Both the position numbers and the translations under genes were made by a program. Shown piece after piece: positions 46,501 through 56,165 of a stretch of 64,000 nucleotides of DNA. Positions within the stretch are counted from its first letter, which is position 1. Each line of letters begins with the position of its first letter. Source of the stretch: Lonicera japonica (lineage: Eukaryota; Streptophyta; Magnoliopsida; Dipsacales; Caprifoliaceae); contig CM038469.1 of NCBI GenBank assembly GCA_021464415.1, positions 7,418,501 through 7,482,500 on the forward strand. The letters run 5' to 3'. The notes beneath the pieces were generated by a model, which did no database searches, was not told where the DNA came from, and saw only the letters and a list, made by a program, of their open reading frames with translations.

Positions 46501-47277
46501 ATCCCAAGATCCTACTTGAAAACTAGTAGCGCCATAAGATTAGATGGAGGGAAAATTAATGTGTTGGGAGGAAAAATTAAGGTGTTGGGAGAATAGTTTG
46601 GATTGGAGGGAGGAAAAATTAAGGTGTTGGGAGGGAAAATTAAGGTGTAAGGAAAATAATTTGGATTGGAGGGAGGAAAAATTAAAGTGTTGGAGGGAGG
46701 AAAAATTAAGGTGTTTAAAGAATAATTTGGATCGGATGGAGGGAGAAATTAAGGTGAGGGAGGAAAAATTAAGGTGTTTAAAGAATAATTTGGATCGAAG
46801 GGAGAGAGAAATTAAGGTGTTTCAAAAAAAATAATTAGGTGTTTAAAAAATAATACATGTATATGTTATAAGATTGGAGAGAGGGAAATTTAAGGTAAGG
46901 TAGGTGTGGGTGTAAAAATGTAATTGCTATAAGATTATAAGGTTGTAATAACTTGCAATATAGAATACAAAAATATAAGTTAGTTTTCTTTTAGATACAG
47001 TAACCTTATCAATGTATGTTGCATCTTTTATTAATTAATATGAATAAGCAGCTCACTAGGAATGTGCAAGAAATGTGGTGATCTGAGGCTGATAGCATGC
47101 TCCGGATGCAAGGGGTCCGGTGTAATTAAAGAAGGCGGCTTTTTTGGTTTTAATCCTCTGGAAGACTTCGATCAATTCTCGGATGTTAAATCTCAGGTCA
47201 GATCCTTCTCGTGCACCAAATGTCGATCAAGGGGCCATTTTCGCTGTCCTGAATGCTCTAAACTACCACAAAGTTGA
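36957..47277 (+). CDS. DnaJ-type zinc-finger (cysteine-rich) protein, two exons split by a ~10 kb intron
   Basis: Exon 1 36957-37072 (ATG then 116 nt, ending CAGCGCAG|GTAAAT); exon 2 47052-47277 (acceptor AAGCAG|CTCACTAGG, stop TGA). Joined phase 2/1, this gives 113 residues. The N-terminus has a hydrophobic stretch GVGALLLCATISAP (about 15-28). Exon 2 has four Cys pairs, CKKC (44-47), CSGCKGSG (55-62), CTKC (93-96) and CPEC (104-107), as in the cysteine-rich domain of DnaJ/BSD2-like proteins, which bind zinc and help protein folding or assembly, often in plastids. I recall close plant proteins with the same exon-1 sequence running directly into SSLGMCKKCGDL, which supports the join. Localisation is not evident. 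The intron holds a segmental duplication, an LTR-like insertion and intact Copia-2, and whether it is still spliced correctly cannot be seen from sequence. Confidence 0.82.
37750..38008 (+). repeat. Copia-2 5' LTR
   Basis: 259 bp, begins TGTTAGAAAACATCC, ends TTTTTATCA. The pyrimidine-rich first third (repeated CCTCCT/TTTCTCTCC) is followed by 'ctatttaagg', a possible TATA-type signal near 37920. Confidence 0.96.
38009..38021 (+). other. Primer-binding site of Copia-2
   Basis: TGGTATCAGAGGC immediately after the LTR, complementary to initiator-Met tRNA. Confidence 0.92.
38250..38400 (+). promoter_or_regulatory. CGCG-motif cluster in Copia-2 leader
   Basis: About six copies of (C)ACGCGC in 110 bp ('acgcgccctc', 'ggcgcgtgac', 'cacgcgcaag', 'cacgcgcccttt', 'cacgcgccttcc', 'cacgcgcctgac'), in an otherwise AT-rich region, followed by three GCCGTTA/TAACGGC-type motifs. 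VCGCGB boxes are known CAMTA (calmodulin-binding activator) sites. A regulatory role here is inference. Confidence 0.4.
38643..42710 (+). CDS. gag-pol: Copia-2 gag-pol polyprotein, full length
   Basis: One frame of 1355 codons from ATG to TGA. Order: gag (UBN2 type, N-terminal ~240), zinc knuckle CNYCKEFGHIVKYC (244-257), aspartic protease DSGASNHMT (from 330), GAG-pre-integrase with HSRLGH and CISCKLAKQ, integrase core with the Asp of HSDVWG, the Asp of DSGGEY and the Glu after PQQNG, reverse transcriptase with YKARLVAKGYTQ and YVDD (1038-1041), RNase H with SDSDWAGD, SSAEAEYRA (about 1240) and CDNKSAIQI. Integrase before reverse transcriptase is the Ty1/Copia order. The protein is cut by its protease into capsid, integrase and RT/RNase H for cytoplasmic reverse transcription and nuclear integration. 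All catalytic residues I can check are present and there are no stops or frameshifts. Confidence 0.97.
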   Translation: MTTSEIPITVKLDGNNYNHWSMLFRNFLKGKGLWKYVTGKESCPMKTDAKFEEWEINNNKILTWLANTVIPSISIQLGRCTTAKKAWDFLAQRYVQTNFAKKYKLEQDIRSLQQQPGQTVSDFHSSMCLIWDQLELMEPQWTVDMKLWAPFREETRLVQFLMALREEFEPIRASMLHRKPLPSVEEALTELITEETRKGITPNMSSVFIAAPRSQQHFFKPPITTSSPRPQQASSRSSKDPVQCNYCKEFGHIVKYCPSPTSRYMRSLQKSTRTSAAFTSLDSSSFNHQPGPSFNSPTAPEVQNMITPNHHTVASAFSPSAGISSPWFLDSGASNHMTFDPTHFTPSRPMGSSTQIHTANGSTIAASHVGSITNNGLSISDVFLVPQLSMQLLSVGQLCDLGLIVIFHATGFIIQDRSTGIQVGTGHRVGRLYVADKLQISSIPNSSLTASTTHPLSLISWHSRLGHVSFPRLQYMINKGLLGPVTLDKDHSCISCKLAKQPALPFPNSTTTTCSPFDLVHSDVWGKAPVVSMGGAQYYVVFIDDYSRYTWTYLLHSRSDFLKVYIEFTTMIKTQFSKNIKIFRSDSGGEYLSNHFLEFLKSQGTLPQLSCPDTPQQNGVAERKHRHLVETARTLLLSSSVPSVFWGEAIHTSTFLINRIPSIVTNGVSPFERLYGTTPNYSELRTFGSTCFVLLPKRERTKLTSKNVMCVFLGYGIQQKGYRCYDPTAKRLRISRHVTFWEHKPYYTLSKDPVSNIITSPPVDPFPEPVPSVTLSPTHHVATPMPPPSSTPETVTDCPPADNFTSCPESVSPAAGPLLRPVRDRHPPVWHSDYECYISALLSLHEPSSYREASADPQWQQAMSEELDALQKTQTWVLTDLPNGKSVVGCKWIYKIKTKADGSVDRYKARLVAKGYTQEYGIDYEETFAPVARMTTVRTLISVASIRCWTIHQMDVKNAFLHGDLQEEVYMQPPPGLPHAPGQVCKLSRALYGLKQAPRAWFEKFSTAILQHGFSQSAHDPAMFTCSSSRGIVILLLYVDDMIITGDDLNGICKLKNYLCSCFEMKDLGVLRYFLGIEVAHSSTGYFLSQVKYASDILTRSGLTDNKTADTPLEMNVKLSPSDGTLLPNPTLYRQLVGSLNYLTITRPDISHAVHIMSQFMSAPRSVHFAAVLRIIRYVKGTLHQGLHLSSTSQLLLQGYSDSDWAGDITDRRSTTGYCIFLGDSLISWKSKKQTVIARSSAEAEYRALAHTSAEIVWLRWLLQDMGVTLTDPTPLFCDNKSAIQITHNDVFHERTKHIEVDCHFVRQHFQQGHILLLHISSELQIADLFTKPHVAARFRFLISKLRMLFKPPSA
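42718..42976 (+). repeat. Copia-2 3' LTR
   Basis: 259 bp; no difference from the 5' LTR found on base-by-base reading. Preceded by GAGGGGGGG. Confidence 0.96.
44831..45150. mobile_element. Insertion unique to copy B, MITE-like left end
   Basis: About 320 bp absent from copy A (site near 35168). The left end TTA-GGCCCTATTTGGTGAGC resembles a Tourist MITE. The right end does not mirror it and instead shows a duplicated 'aaatgcatacaaat', suggesting truncation with microhomology. Confidence 0.5.
45787..46530 (+). mobile_element. Probable solo Copia LTR (Tork-like) in copy B
   Basis: 744 bp present in copy B and absent from copy A. It contains TATAAATA at 46075-46082. Downstream, 'gtggactagtggcaatttgctgataccacgt'-type sequence (from about 46398) resembles the R-U5 part of Tork-lineage Copia LTRs. 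No internal region or partner LTR follows. Borders are set from the copy A/B comparison and some flanking bases were lost. Confidence 0.55.
46533..46880 (+). repeat. GGAGGGAGGAAAAATTAAGG minisatellite, copy B
   Basis: Same repeat type as 36180-36735, with different unit number and order. It keeps one frame open by chance, giving a repetitive 'WREEKLRC' translation that is not a gene. Confidence 0.85.
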
Positions 47278-48560
47278 TTATGTTTTCTTACTCGCGGGCT
47301 TTTATGAACCTGGTCTTTTTCAAGATTATAAATGTATACATGTTTGAGTGTATCATGGATACTGTTTCCTCTAAGTAAATGGTGATGGCTATTAGATTAA
47401 AAGTGATAAAATTATGAAATTATTTACTTGTTTTGCATAGTTGTATGTGTTGGTGGTAAAAATAGATACATTGGATAGTCGGATATGTTTAGAGTTTAGA
47501 GTAGAGTAGGGATTATGTGTTATTTGCTTTGTTCATATACCTTTTTGTGCATTCATAGCATATGACTGGTACGTGTGTGTATAGTCGATAGCATATGACA
47601 GGTACATGTGTATAGTCAAATATTTGCAATTTTCAAGGGAAGAGTGCGTACGAGTTCATATATACTATTGAGATTTAATTCTAATCTCATATCTCTCTAA
47701 ATCTAAACTTGTTGGTTGGTACTAGGTTCGAGCCTCAGTGTAATGGTCTCCGCATAAATCTTGATGTCCCAAATTCAAGTTTTACAACCTACTAGTGCAG
47801 CTGCATTTACTTCTCCTTTTGTAGTAACTTGTAATAGAATTGGACAATCAAACAAAAATTAAATTTGGTCCCAATATATTATTTGAAAAAACAAAAATCT
47901 AAGTATCCAACCAGAAATTTTAGTTTTGGTATGCCTGTTGGTTATTGGATTGGACTTTCGCAGTGACAAAAATACTTCTATTGGCCCAAATTAGACAAGC
48001 ACATAAATTAAAGAAAATGTCCCTATATCATATTATCATCAATGACGAATTTTAGGGTTATTTGGGGTTTGGCCTCCATTAATTGTGCCATAATTAACCA
48101 GCTTTGGCTGCCAAAATTTAGCTTAATGCATCTTTAGCCCCCCATTGGATAGAAAGTGGCTATAGGTGTAGAATGCTTGTCTTGATGCTTTTGTTTCTTT
48201 TGAGATTGGGAGAGTATTGAATGATGTAGGGATTAAAAGGGATTTAGGATTTAGGATTTAGGATTATGGATTTTTTTCTTGGTCTGTTGATTGATTGTTT
48301 TTTATGAATATTTAGGGTTTTCTGAATGAATTTGGGATGTGTGGGTTTGACATTGTGTATTTTTTGTGTCAATTGGATGAATTTTTTAACCGAATATTGA
48401 AAAATTTTGGAGCATTTTGCTCATATATTTGTATTATGCTTTGCTTCTATGATGATGGAGATAAATGTTGATTCTGAATTTTTCTTATATCAAAAAGCTT
48501 TTAATTTGATAATGACAAAAAATGTTGCTTTAGTTGGATATGCACTATGTTCATATTCTG
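47278..48560. other. Non-coding interval after the zinc-finger gene
   Basis: Contains the 3' UTR of the DnaJ-type gene. No other feature recognised; no credible ORF. Confidence 0.4.
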
Positions 48561-48569
48561 TTATGCATT

Positions 48570-48661
48570 TTCCAGGAAAGTGCTTAATTTTCCTGGAAAG
48601 TTTATAGATTTTTCCAGAAAATACATAAACTCTCCCGGAAAATTAAATACTTTCCTGGAAA
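48570..48661. repeat. Array of five TTTCC(N)GGAAA palindromes
   Basis: TTTTCCAGGAAAG (48569), TTTTCCTGGAAAG (48589), TTTCCAGAAAA (48611), CTCCCGGAAAA (48632) and TTTCCTGGAAAA (48651) at intervals of about 20 bases. Three are perfect or near-perfect palindromes. A (TA)n run follows at 48731-48750. Confidence 0.75.
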
Positions 48662-48750
48662 ATATTTTTACATTGCTGGGCATGGAGAGGAAGATGGGGA
48701 TAATAGAAGGTTCATTTTTGGTTTGAAATGTATATATATATATATATATA

Positions 48751-51472
48751 AGAATGTATTTATATACAATGCTGCCTTTACAAAAAAATAGAGGTAATAG
48801 AAGCTTGCATTGCCATTGATTCACAGTGATTTCAACTTCAAAGGAAGAAAATAGGATGAAAGAGTATACACGATATTTTGAAAATATAATATAATATGTG
48901 TATATATGGTTTTTTTTATTTACAATTAAGGGGATTTTTTTTAACGGTCAAAGCAGTCAATGGACAGAAATTATCTAAAATGAGAGCCAAAGATGCTTTA
49001 TTTTCAATTTGGCACCTAAAATTGTTACTACTCAATTTAATGGGCCAAAATCTAAATAACCCTAAATTTTACTTCCTTTGGGCTTTTATAAGTTTCTAGG
49101 ACTAGCTCCTCTTCATGTGAATTTCGAATGACTTCTACTTGGCGCTAAGGCTAGTGCCTCATATAATCAATCTGTTGACATTTAGAGGCTTCGGTTTTTT
49201 TTCTTTTTTGTAAGTTCCAACGTGCACAAAACAAATCACAAAAAGTTATAAACAAACGTAATATTTTAATACGATAAGAATACATTTTATTTCTAAACCA
49301 ATAAGGACAAAATGAAAATTAATTGTATTGAGATTTAATATACACATATCAATATATATTAGAGCATTCCAATAAGCTATGAATAGAAAACAAAAAGTGC
49401 CACATAAAGATATATAGACAATGAGTTACGTGGGAGGTAAAAGTTATACTTGGTTTTTTGACCAAGGCCCGCCTTGGGAGTCTAGCATTGTGATCGGTTC
49501 CTTTGGCCCATCTCCATTACAAATAAGAAATTGTCTAGCCGAACATGATATTTTGTATAAGCAGCTGACCATTAACTGACCACCATAATTGCCTGACCAA
49601 CATATGTGAACTCGAATAAGACCGACCAGTCCTAGTCGGCCAACAAAGAAATGATAGTTGAGTTGAAAGATATGTGATGGGAAATAATCATTTATACAGT
49701 GCAAACAGGGTTAAGGATAACTGTTATCTTGGAATAGTGCTCGAGTTTACTCTTTATAGTATTATTCATATTTCAGAAACCCTAATATAACCCTATCATA
49801 TACATATAAATAAAATGTATATGATATGGTTAATAATAGGAAGGGTACCACCATGTAGAATGGTGATTTAAAGGGAATTTTTAGAATTAATTTATCGGTA
49901 CTTTATTCTGCAATTATAAAAATCCTACTTTTATATAAAATAATTAAATTAGTATAGTGAATAAGTAATACTCGATCCAAATTTAATTTAATACCTTAAA
50001 TGTAAAAAAGTTTGTCAAAATCCAATATTTTGGGAACCTAAATTAAAACTATTTTTAAATTTTGATTTTGAAATTGTCTAAACTAATAAACTAAAAATTA
50101 AATAAACTAATTAAATTAAATCAAACAAGCAAGCAAAAAATCAATAATAAGAAATCCCAAGGAAAGAGTATCCTTCATCATGGACATAAATAAAAAGTAT
50201 ATAATGATATTTTTAATATTCATCCATACTATATAAGTAAATTTAAAATTACCATCATTCTTTCTTTAAAATTAATGTGAATAAAAACATGTATCGCCTG
50301 TATCCCCAATTATGGTGATCACAAGAGATCATTCCTTTATTTTAAAAACAATTAAAGTACTATAGAGAAAACACACGTTATACTAATGGTGATTTGAAAA
50401 TCTATTTTAATACGGGTCGAATAATTAAAAATTAACTAGAATTAAATTAAGCCCATTACATACATGGCGATTTCATCTCCATCCTTTGAGAGAGAATTTA
50501 GGTAAGCATATTAAATAAATAACACATTAAAATAAAATAATAATTCAACATTAAAACTAAAATTACAATATTTGAATACAACCTATAGAAAACTAAAAAG
50601 AAAACTAGAAAGCGCCCCTAATTATGAAGCTCGAACTAGCGTGTACCGCACGGTTTTACGCTATCCACTCCTTCATCTTCAATACTTCGGCCGTATGACA
50701 ACTAGTATATGGAGGGATATAATATATAGGGATTTTCTATGTCTAGAATTATCTAATAATATCTATATTCTATTTCTTATATCTATCTAGGATTTTAGAT
50801 TTAGAGAATGGGTATATATATAGGAATAAGAGATAGAAGTATAACATGTCTAGAAAACAAGAATTGTAAAATAAATAACAAATATGAGTTCAATTTAGAA
50901 TTTTAATTAACAGAGAAAAATGAGTTGTATTTAAATTATGAGAGGACGTGGAATTGAAATATCCTCATCTCTCTTCCTTTCTGATCTTTAATTGACTTAT
51001 TTCACATTATTGGACTTTTTATCACAGTTTACTTCTTCCCTACAAAAGATAAATAAATATTATTTCTTCACATTTTAAGCATTAATTATATACTAACAAA
51101 ATATTATTTATAAGTTTAAATAACAATTTTGGGCACTTATTAAATGGTAACCCATATAGCAACTTTCCAAGTTCTTCATCATTCCTTATTGCCAATAGAA
51201 TGTACCTTGGTATTAATTTTGTTCTTCATGCTATCTCTTGAAGACTGGCCTTAATAGACCGAGACCAATTTTCTTTACACCTGCACCTTTCTCCAATTTA
51301 TCACTGGTCTCCATTAATCTAAACTTTCACTTTAGCAAAGAAAACAATTAAATTCTAGTTTAAAAGTGAACCAGAGGTACATTAATCTATACTTTAACCC
51401 TTTTTATATTCGTGTAAACACATTAAAGTAATTTATTAGATATATTGTTACTTTTATTTTTAAACATTACTG
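48751..51472. other. Non-coding interval
   Basis: No gene. 49950-51470 has the texture of a non-coding retroelement body (A-rich, 'aaactaattaaattaaat..', 'aatcccaaggaaagagtatc') similar to 1261-3200, but LTRs are not visible. Confidence 0.3.
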
Positions 51473-52048
51473 TAGGGTGTTTACAAAAAAGCACGGTTCG
51501 GTAGTTTCAGTGTAAACCGAACCGACAAGTCGATTTTCAGATGGTGGTCAATCAAGTGGAACCAGTGAAGACTTAAAATCAGTCGGGGTCGGTTTGGTCG
51601 AAGTCAGTTCTGTTAATTAGTTTTTGTCGGTTTTAGGTTTGGGCAATTGAGCCTATTTTATATTGTTGAGCCATGGCTTAAAAATTATTTTTATATTGTT
51701 AAGCTATGGCTTAAAAATTATTTTTCTATTGGTTGGCCATGACTTAAAGTCATTTTTGATATAAAATTGGGATTTTTTTTAATTAATTAAGCACTTTCCT
51801 TCTTAAATCATTTTTGACAAAAAACTCAAAAAAAGGCAAAATTTAATATTTTTCTTCTTTAGCATTTTTTTTATAAAATACCTTTCGGTTCGTTTTGATT
51901 TTTACTAGTTCTATAACACCAGCAACTGACAACCGAACTGACGCCTTTCGGTTTTCATATTCTCCAACCGAATCGAAACTGAAAACCTTAAAAATCGGCT
52001 AATTCGGGCTGGTTTAGGTCGGTTTTTCGATTTTTTTGTGCACCCCTA
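51473..52048. mobile_element. hAT-like MITE with CGGTT-rich ends
   Basis: Left end TAGGGTGTTTACAAAAAA and right end, reversed, TAGGGGTGCACAAAAAAATC are terminal inverted repeats of a widespread plant hAT-type MITE family. The arms repeat CGGTTCGG/CCGAACCG. The 8-bp flanks do not match (CATTACTG, CAAAAAAG), so the target duplication is lost or wrongly placed. The interior has a three-unit ~40-bp tandem repeat ('gccatggcttaaaaattatt', 51662-51760). Confidence 0.65.
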
Positions 52049-52201
52049 CAAAAAAGTATTGGAACATATACATGTATGAACTCTTTTGTTCGATTATGTT
52101 TGTATTCTATTAGCGTATTTTTTCATACATGTTTTGCTTTATTTACACCTTAATACGTCTATATATTTTGTTAAATACTTTCATATATAAATGCCCTAAG
52201 A

Positions 52202-53841
52202 TGTAGACACCCCAATTCGTGACCCCCGCAAGAACTCTAAAGAACGCTCGCTAGTATCGTTGTTGAGTCTGTTACTCACCCAAAAGTACTAGAAATTGCT
52301 CCGGAAAGTTTGTAGCCCAACAAACCCATTCCCAGAAAGATTTGTCGTGCAACAAATCTACCTTTTTTGGTATATGTCGCGCGACAAACCTGATTGTCGC
52401 ACGACAAACCTTCAGGTGTCGCACGACAAAACCCTTTGACCCAGACCATCCACTCCCTGACATATCAGTCTGTCAGGGACATCACTTCAGCCGTTTGTCG
52501 CGGGACATTGTCCTATATGTCGCGCGACACTTGCCCTTTCTGGCGGAATGTCGCGCGACAATCTCTCCCGAGCAGTATAAATAGGCTAACACCCCAAGGG
52601 TAGAGGGAGGGGGGGATTTTTCTGGGATTTAAGAAAAAAAAAGGGTTATTATCTAAAAATATAAAAGTCGAATTCTCAACTGTATCTGGAGAAGAAAAGT
52701 CTATATCCACCGGATTATCTTCGGTCATATTATATTTTCTCTCTTATATTCTTATTTATCGTTGAGAAGGTAACTAAAATTCCTTCTAGTAATTAAGATT
52801 ATATATGTATACTGGTTTTATCATTTTTATAGACTTGTTTAAATTCTTATTTAAGTTTATCATATATATGTATTTGTTATTTTCGGAAGTACTATAAGTG
52901 AATAGGGAGTTGGCTTGCTTGGGCCAACATAAACCGAAAGCATTTACTTTCATCTGAATTGTTTTGTAGATTTGTCATATCTGTTGTTCTATCCACTTTC
53001 TAGCTGGATAAACTTATTGTCAAAGTTATCGATATTTTATCTCGAAAATGACCTGATAAAAATCATTCTCAAAAGTAGAAGAAGTAAAGTCATTATCGCC
53101 CGAATAAAACCAAATTTTTAAAACTCGGACTGATGATATTTACTTAGGAGTTAAAACTCACGTAGACTGTGATAAATCTGATACACTCTCCTCAAGAGTT
53201 CAATTCCATATCAAATTAATTCCGACAAGTTTCGATCTTTTCTAAATTAAACAAAACGATATAATTGATATTGTTATCTGAGGAAACAATATCGAATCTT
53301 TCTCTTTTCAAAAAAAAAATAAGATAAACTTCTGCCACTAATAAATTAAACATTTTAACAAAACCAAAACATCGGATTAAGGAATACAAGGTTTTTATCC
53401 ATTTTTTCCCGTTTGATTTCAAAACTTAGGTTTTCTTTATAAGTTATTTCCAAAAACCATAGAGTATCAATAAAGGCATCCAAGTTTTTCAATTTTAGAA
53501 TAAACATATAAGCCACTAGAGACTGAAAGGGTGGAATGGGCACCTAACACCTTCCCAAACTATAATATAGTTCCCGAACCCTATAAGAATCCCGGTTTCG
53601 TAAACCAATCGCGTGGGAATAAAGCCTGTTTTGGCCTTTACCCCTATGCGAATTTTTGTACGTTTTCTCGTAAAACGTGCCGGCGACTCTAAATGAACCA
53701 AATTGCATTTAGAAATAGAAAATAGGACAGACCCCTATATTTTGAAGTAAATGAAATAATGAAATTCGTTCCGACGTTTTAGACTCCTTAAACTCGAGAT
53801 TGAGACCCGGGGGTCGCATTTGCGAATTTTCACACAAGACA
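52202..53841 (+). mobile_element. Probable solo LTR (Gypsy-like) inserted in a duplicated repeat
   Basis: About 1.64 kb that splits sequence continuous at 54506-54735. It starts TGTAGACACCCC and ends near 'gcgaattttcacacaagaca', TG..CA like. It carries a promoter-like region with palindrome array and TATAAATA at 52576-52583. No ORF and no partner LTR. The exact right end (53835-53841) and target duplication are ambiguous. Confidence 0.6.
52343..52560. promoter_or_regulatory. Seven-copy TGTCGCGCGACA palindrome array upstream of a TATA box
   Basis: Twelve-base palindromes at 52343 (TGTCGTGCAACA), 52375 (TGTCGCGCGACA), 52395 and 52417 (TGTCGCACGACA), 52496 (TGTCGCGGGACA), 52518 and 52549 (TGTCGCGCGACA). 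The last ends 15 bases before TATAAATA. Three copies are perfect, four differ by one or two bases. The position suggests an enhancer or silencing target in the LTR U3; function is not known to me. Confidence 0.85.
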
Positions 53842-53844
53842 TAT

Positions 53845-54010
53845 TAGGCATGTAATCCTTACTCTTTTAATATGCCTGAATATTATATTTGTAACTTTTG
53901 TCATTTCATCAAAGTCATTATATATCTCACCACGTATGGTGCATTTCTATTACATATGTAACATAATTTTGTGTCACTTAAAATATGTTTGTCTTTTTCT
54001 CAAAGTATTA
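53845..54010 (+). repeat. Right half of split repeat, also intact at 54506-54735
   Basis: 'ctcttttaatatgcctgaat' and 'ctcaccacgtatggtgcatt' are shared with 54575-54735. The left half is at 52151-52201 ('taatacgtctatatat'). Confidence 0.85.
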
Positions 54011-54505
54011 CCAAATATATTTACATATTACAGCATTACATAATTACTTAAAATCTCATACATTTATAAAATTTGAATATATTACATAAATTTGAATTCA
54101 AAAATCGTTTGAATCCCTAAAAACTCCCTAAATTTTAGCAAGTTTAAAAATTAGTTAGATAATTAAAATCTCATTAGTTCTAGCATTTAAGTAATAAAAT
54201 TCAAATTCTGCATTTTATGTAAATTTGAATTAAAAAATAGTTTAAATCCCTTGAAAAACTCTCTAGATTTTAGCAAGCATAAAAATTATCCAAATAATAT
54301 AAGGGTATCATTGGAAATATGTAATTATTTTTAAAAGGCATAAAAAATATTAAAAACAATAAAATTTATAATTATCCATACATTTGGACTAATACCTAAT
54401 TTTCAAAACAAGTTGGTCTGGTTAAAAAAATAAATAAAATATTCTGGACTAAAAGCAACAAGCTCCCAAAAAATTGCTTTATTAAAAAGAAGGTGAATAT
54501 TACCT

Positions 54506-54735
54506 TAATACGTCTATATATCTTGCTAAATACTTTCACATATAGATGCCCCGAGATTTATTATGCATGCAATCCTTACTCTTTTAATATGCCTGAATAT
54601 TATATTTGTAACTTTTGTTATTTTATCAAAGTCATTGTATATCTCACCACGTATGGTGCATTTCTATTACATACGTAACATAATTTTGTGTCATTTAAAA
54701 TATGTTTGTTTTTTTCTTAAAGTATGACCCAATAT
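54506..54735 (+). repeat. Uninterrupted copy of the split repeat
   Basis: Contains in one piece the sequences that flank the 52202-53841 insertion. It serves as an empty-site control. The short ORF here is chance. Confidence 0.85.
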
Positions 54736-54742
54736 ATTTATG

Positions 54743-56165
54743 TACTAGTTAATACCGGTGCCTACGACACGATTTGATTGTGCCTATATGTAATTGGTGA
54801 CACTATCTAAAATCATATTTATTATTATTTTTTTGTATCTATAACTACTCATGATTTTAATATTTTTGATCTCATATTAAGAATTATTATTCCATCTTTT
54901 CTATTTCTTAGATAAATTAATTTTAACATTGTTCTCAAAAAGTATTAGTATAATCTAAATTTGAGAGTAAGAAGAATTAAATTTTTAACTACGGCATTAA
55001 TTTTAATTTTTAATCATAACCAAAATTTAAAAATGTGATTGTATGCCTATTATTCAAATAGTAGTAAAATATATTAAGTCTGTCTAAATGCACTTCCGTT
55101 ACAATTTGGGATAAAAAATGGCCTGATTTCGACTAAGCAAATCCCAATATAAAGTGAACTATTTCTTTTTTCTTTTAAAATCAAGAAAAGTTTGAGTTCA
55201 TATGTTTTAAGTTCGAGTTCACATAAATTTCGCCCATGTAACTCGACTCTACTGTAATATAACATTTTTTTAAAAGTACCTTTGTGATACAATATAATTA
55301 CAACATGTGAAGAAGTAGTGGCGAAGCCAGGATTTGAGTCAACCGAGTTCAAAATTTAAAGCACACTAAATCATATTTAAAGTTTTAAAATTTTAATACT
55401 ATTTAAAATTTGTCCATTAATACTGTTTTCAATAGAATAAAATAAATTATTAAATAACTATAAGTAAATAACTAATATTCAACAATTATGAATTTAGATC
55501 TAAATCACTAAATATTCAATAATTAATCAATAGTTCAAGAAATCAACTTAATATTGTGTAATTAATAATTATGCAATTAATCAACAATATAAATAAAATT
55601 CAACAATTAGGAGTTTAAACCTAAATCACCAAATATTCAACAATTAATCAAATGTTCAAGAAATACACTTTATATCAGGCAATTAATAAAGAAACAAAAC
55701 TAATATTATGCAAGTAATGAAGGAATAAAATAATCCCTAATTTTGAAAAGTAGATCCGAAAAATATATCTAAAAATATAGTGTGTCGTGCACGTGGTCGT
55801 GGTGGTGTGGAGGTTGAGCGGTGGAGTGGTGTGGTCATGGTAACATAGTTGTGTATTTGTGTGAGTGAGACAAAGAGAGGTGAGTGAGAGAGATGAAGAA
55901 TAAAGAAGTAGGCAAGCTGCTGTGTGATAATGATAATGAAATCGTGGAGACACAAGTTTGCTTTGTTTAATTTGTGAAATTTAGAAGTTTTCAAATGGCT
56001 CATAAAGTTTTGCACATTACAGTTACATCAAGTTTATTTTCTTACGCATAAGTCTTTATATATATATATATATATATTTCAAAAAATGTCCAATATATTG
56101 TTAAAAAAAATTCAAAACCAACGGGGGGCACCTGCCCCTGCCCTTAGTAGCTTCGCCTTTGCGAG
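54743..56165 (+). repeat. Duplicated repeat, copy 1 (partner 59096-60010)
   Basis: Shares 'gatttgattgtgcctatatg', 'gacctgatttctactaagca'-type and 'gaaaagtagatccgaaaaat' blocks with 59096-60010 in the same order. Within it, 55316 (TAGTGGCGAAGCCAGG) to about 56160 (GTAGCTTCGCCTTTG) has inverted-repeat ends like a TIR transposon, but 8-bp flanks match only weakly. Small minus-strand frames are shadows. Confidence 0.7.

Larger units (their letters stand above)
37282..46890 (+). repeat. NF-YC upstream segmental duplication, copy B (inside intron of the DnaJ-type gene)
   Basis: Direct copy of 32201-36510 containing NF-YC intron, leader exon and upstream DNA but no NF-YC coding sequence. It is interrupted by Copia-2 (37750-42976) and an LTR-like insertion (45787-46530), and lacks the MITE of copy A. 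The matching parts are highly similar. Confidence 0.92.

Noticed and set aside
46544..46834. 96-codon repetitive frame ('WREEKLRC' type)
   Set aside because: Product of the GGAGGG minisatellite staying in one frame; no start context or homology, and frame is not kept in copy A.
46533..46880. CRISPR-like regular repeats
   Set aside because: Irregular units without constant repeat and unique spacers, in plant DNA; a minisatellite.
47700..47770. Possible tRNA-like 'ggttcgagcctcagtg' B-box
   Set aside because: No cloverleaf can be folded around it.
48569..48661. Heat-shock element cluster
   Set aside because: Spacing is TTC-nnn-GAA, not the required TTCnnGAA.
55675..56015. Two overlapping 92-codon minus-strand frames with His/Thr-rich translation
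   Set aside because: Similar but shifted frames occur in the other repeat copy (59783-60076) without frame conservation; non-coding repeat.
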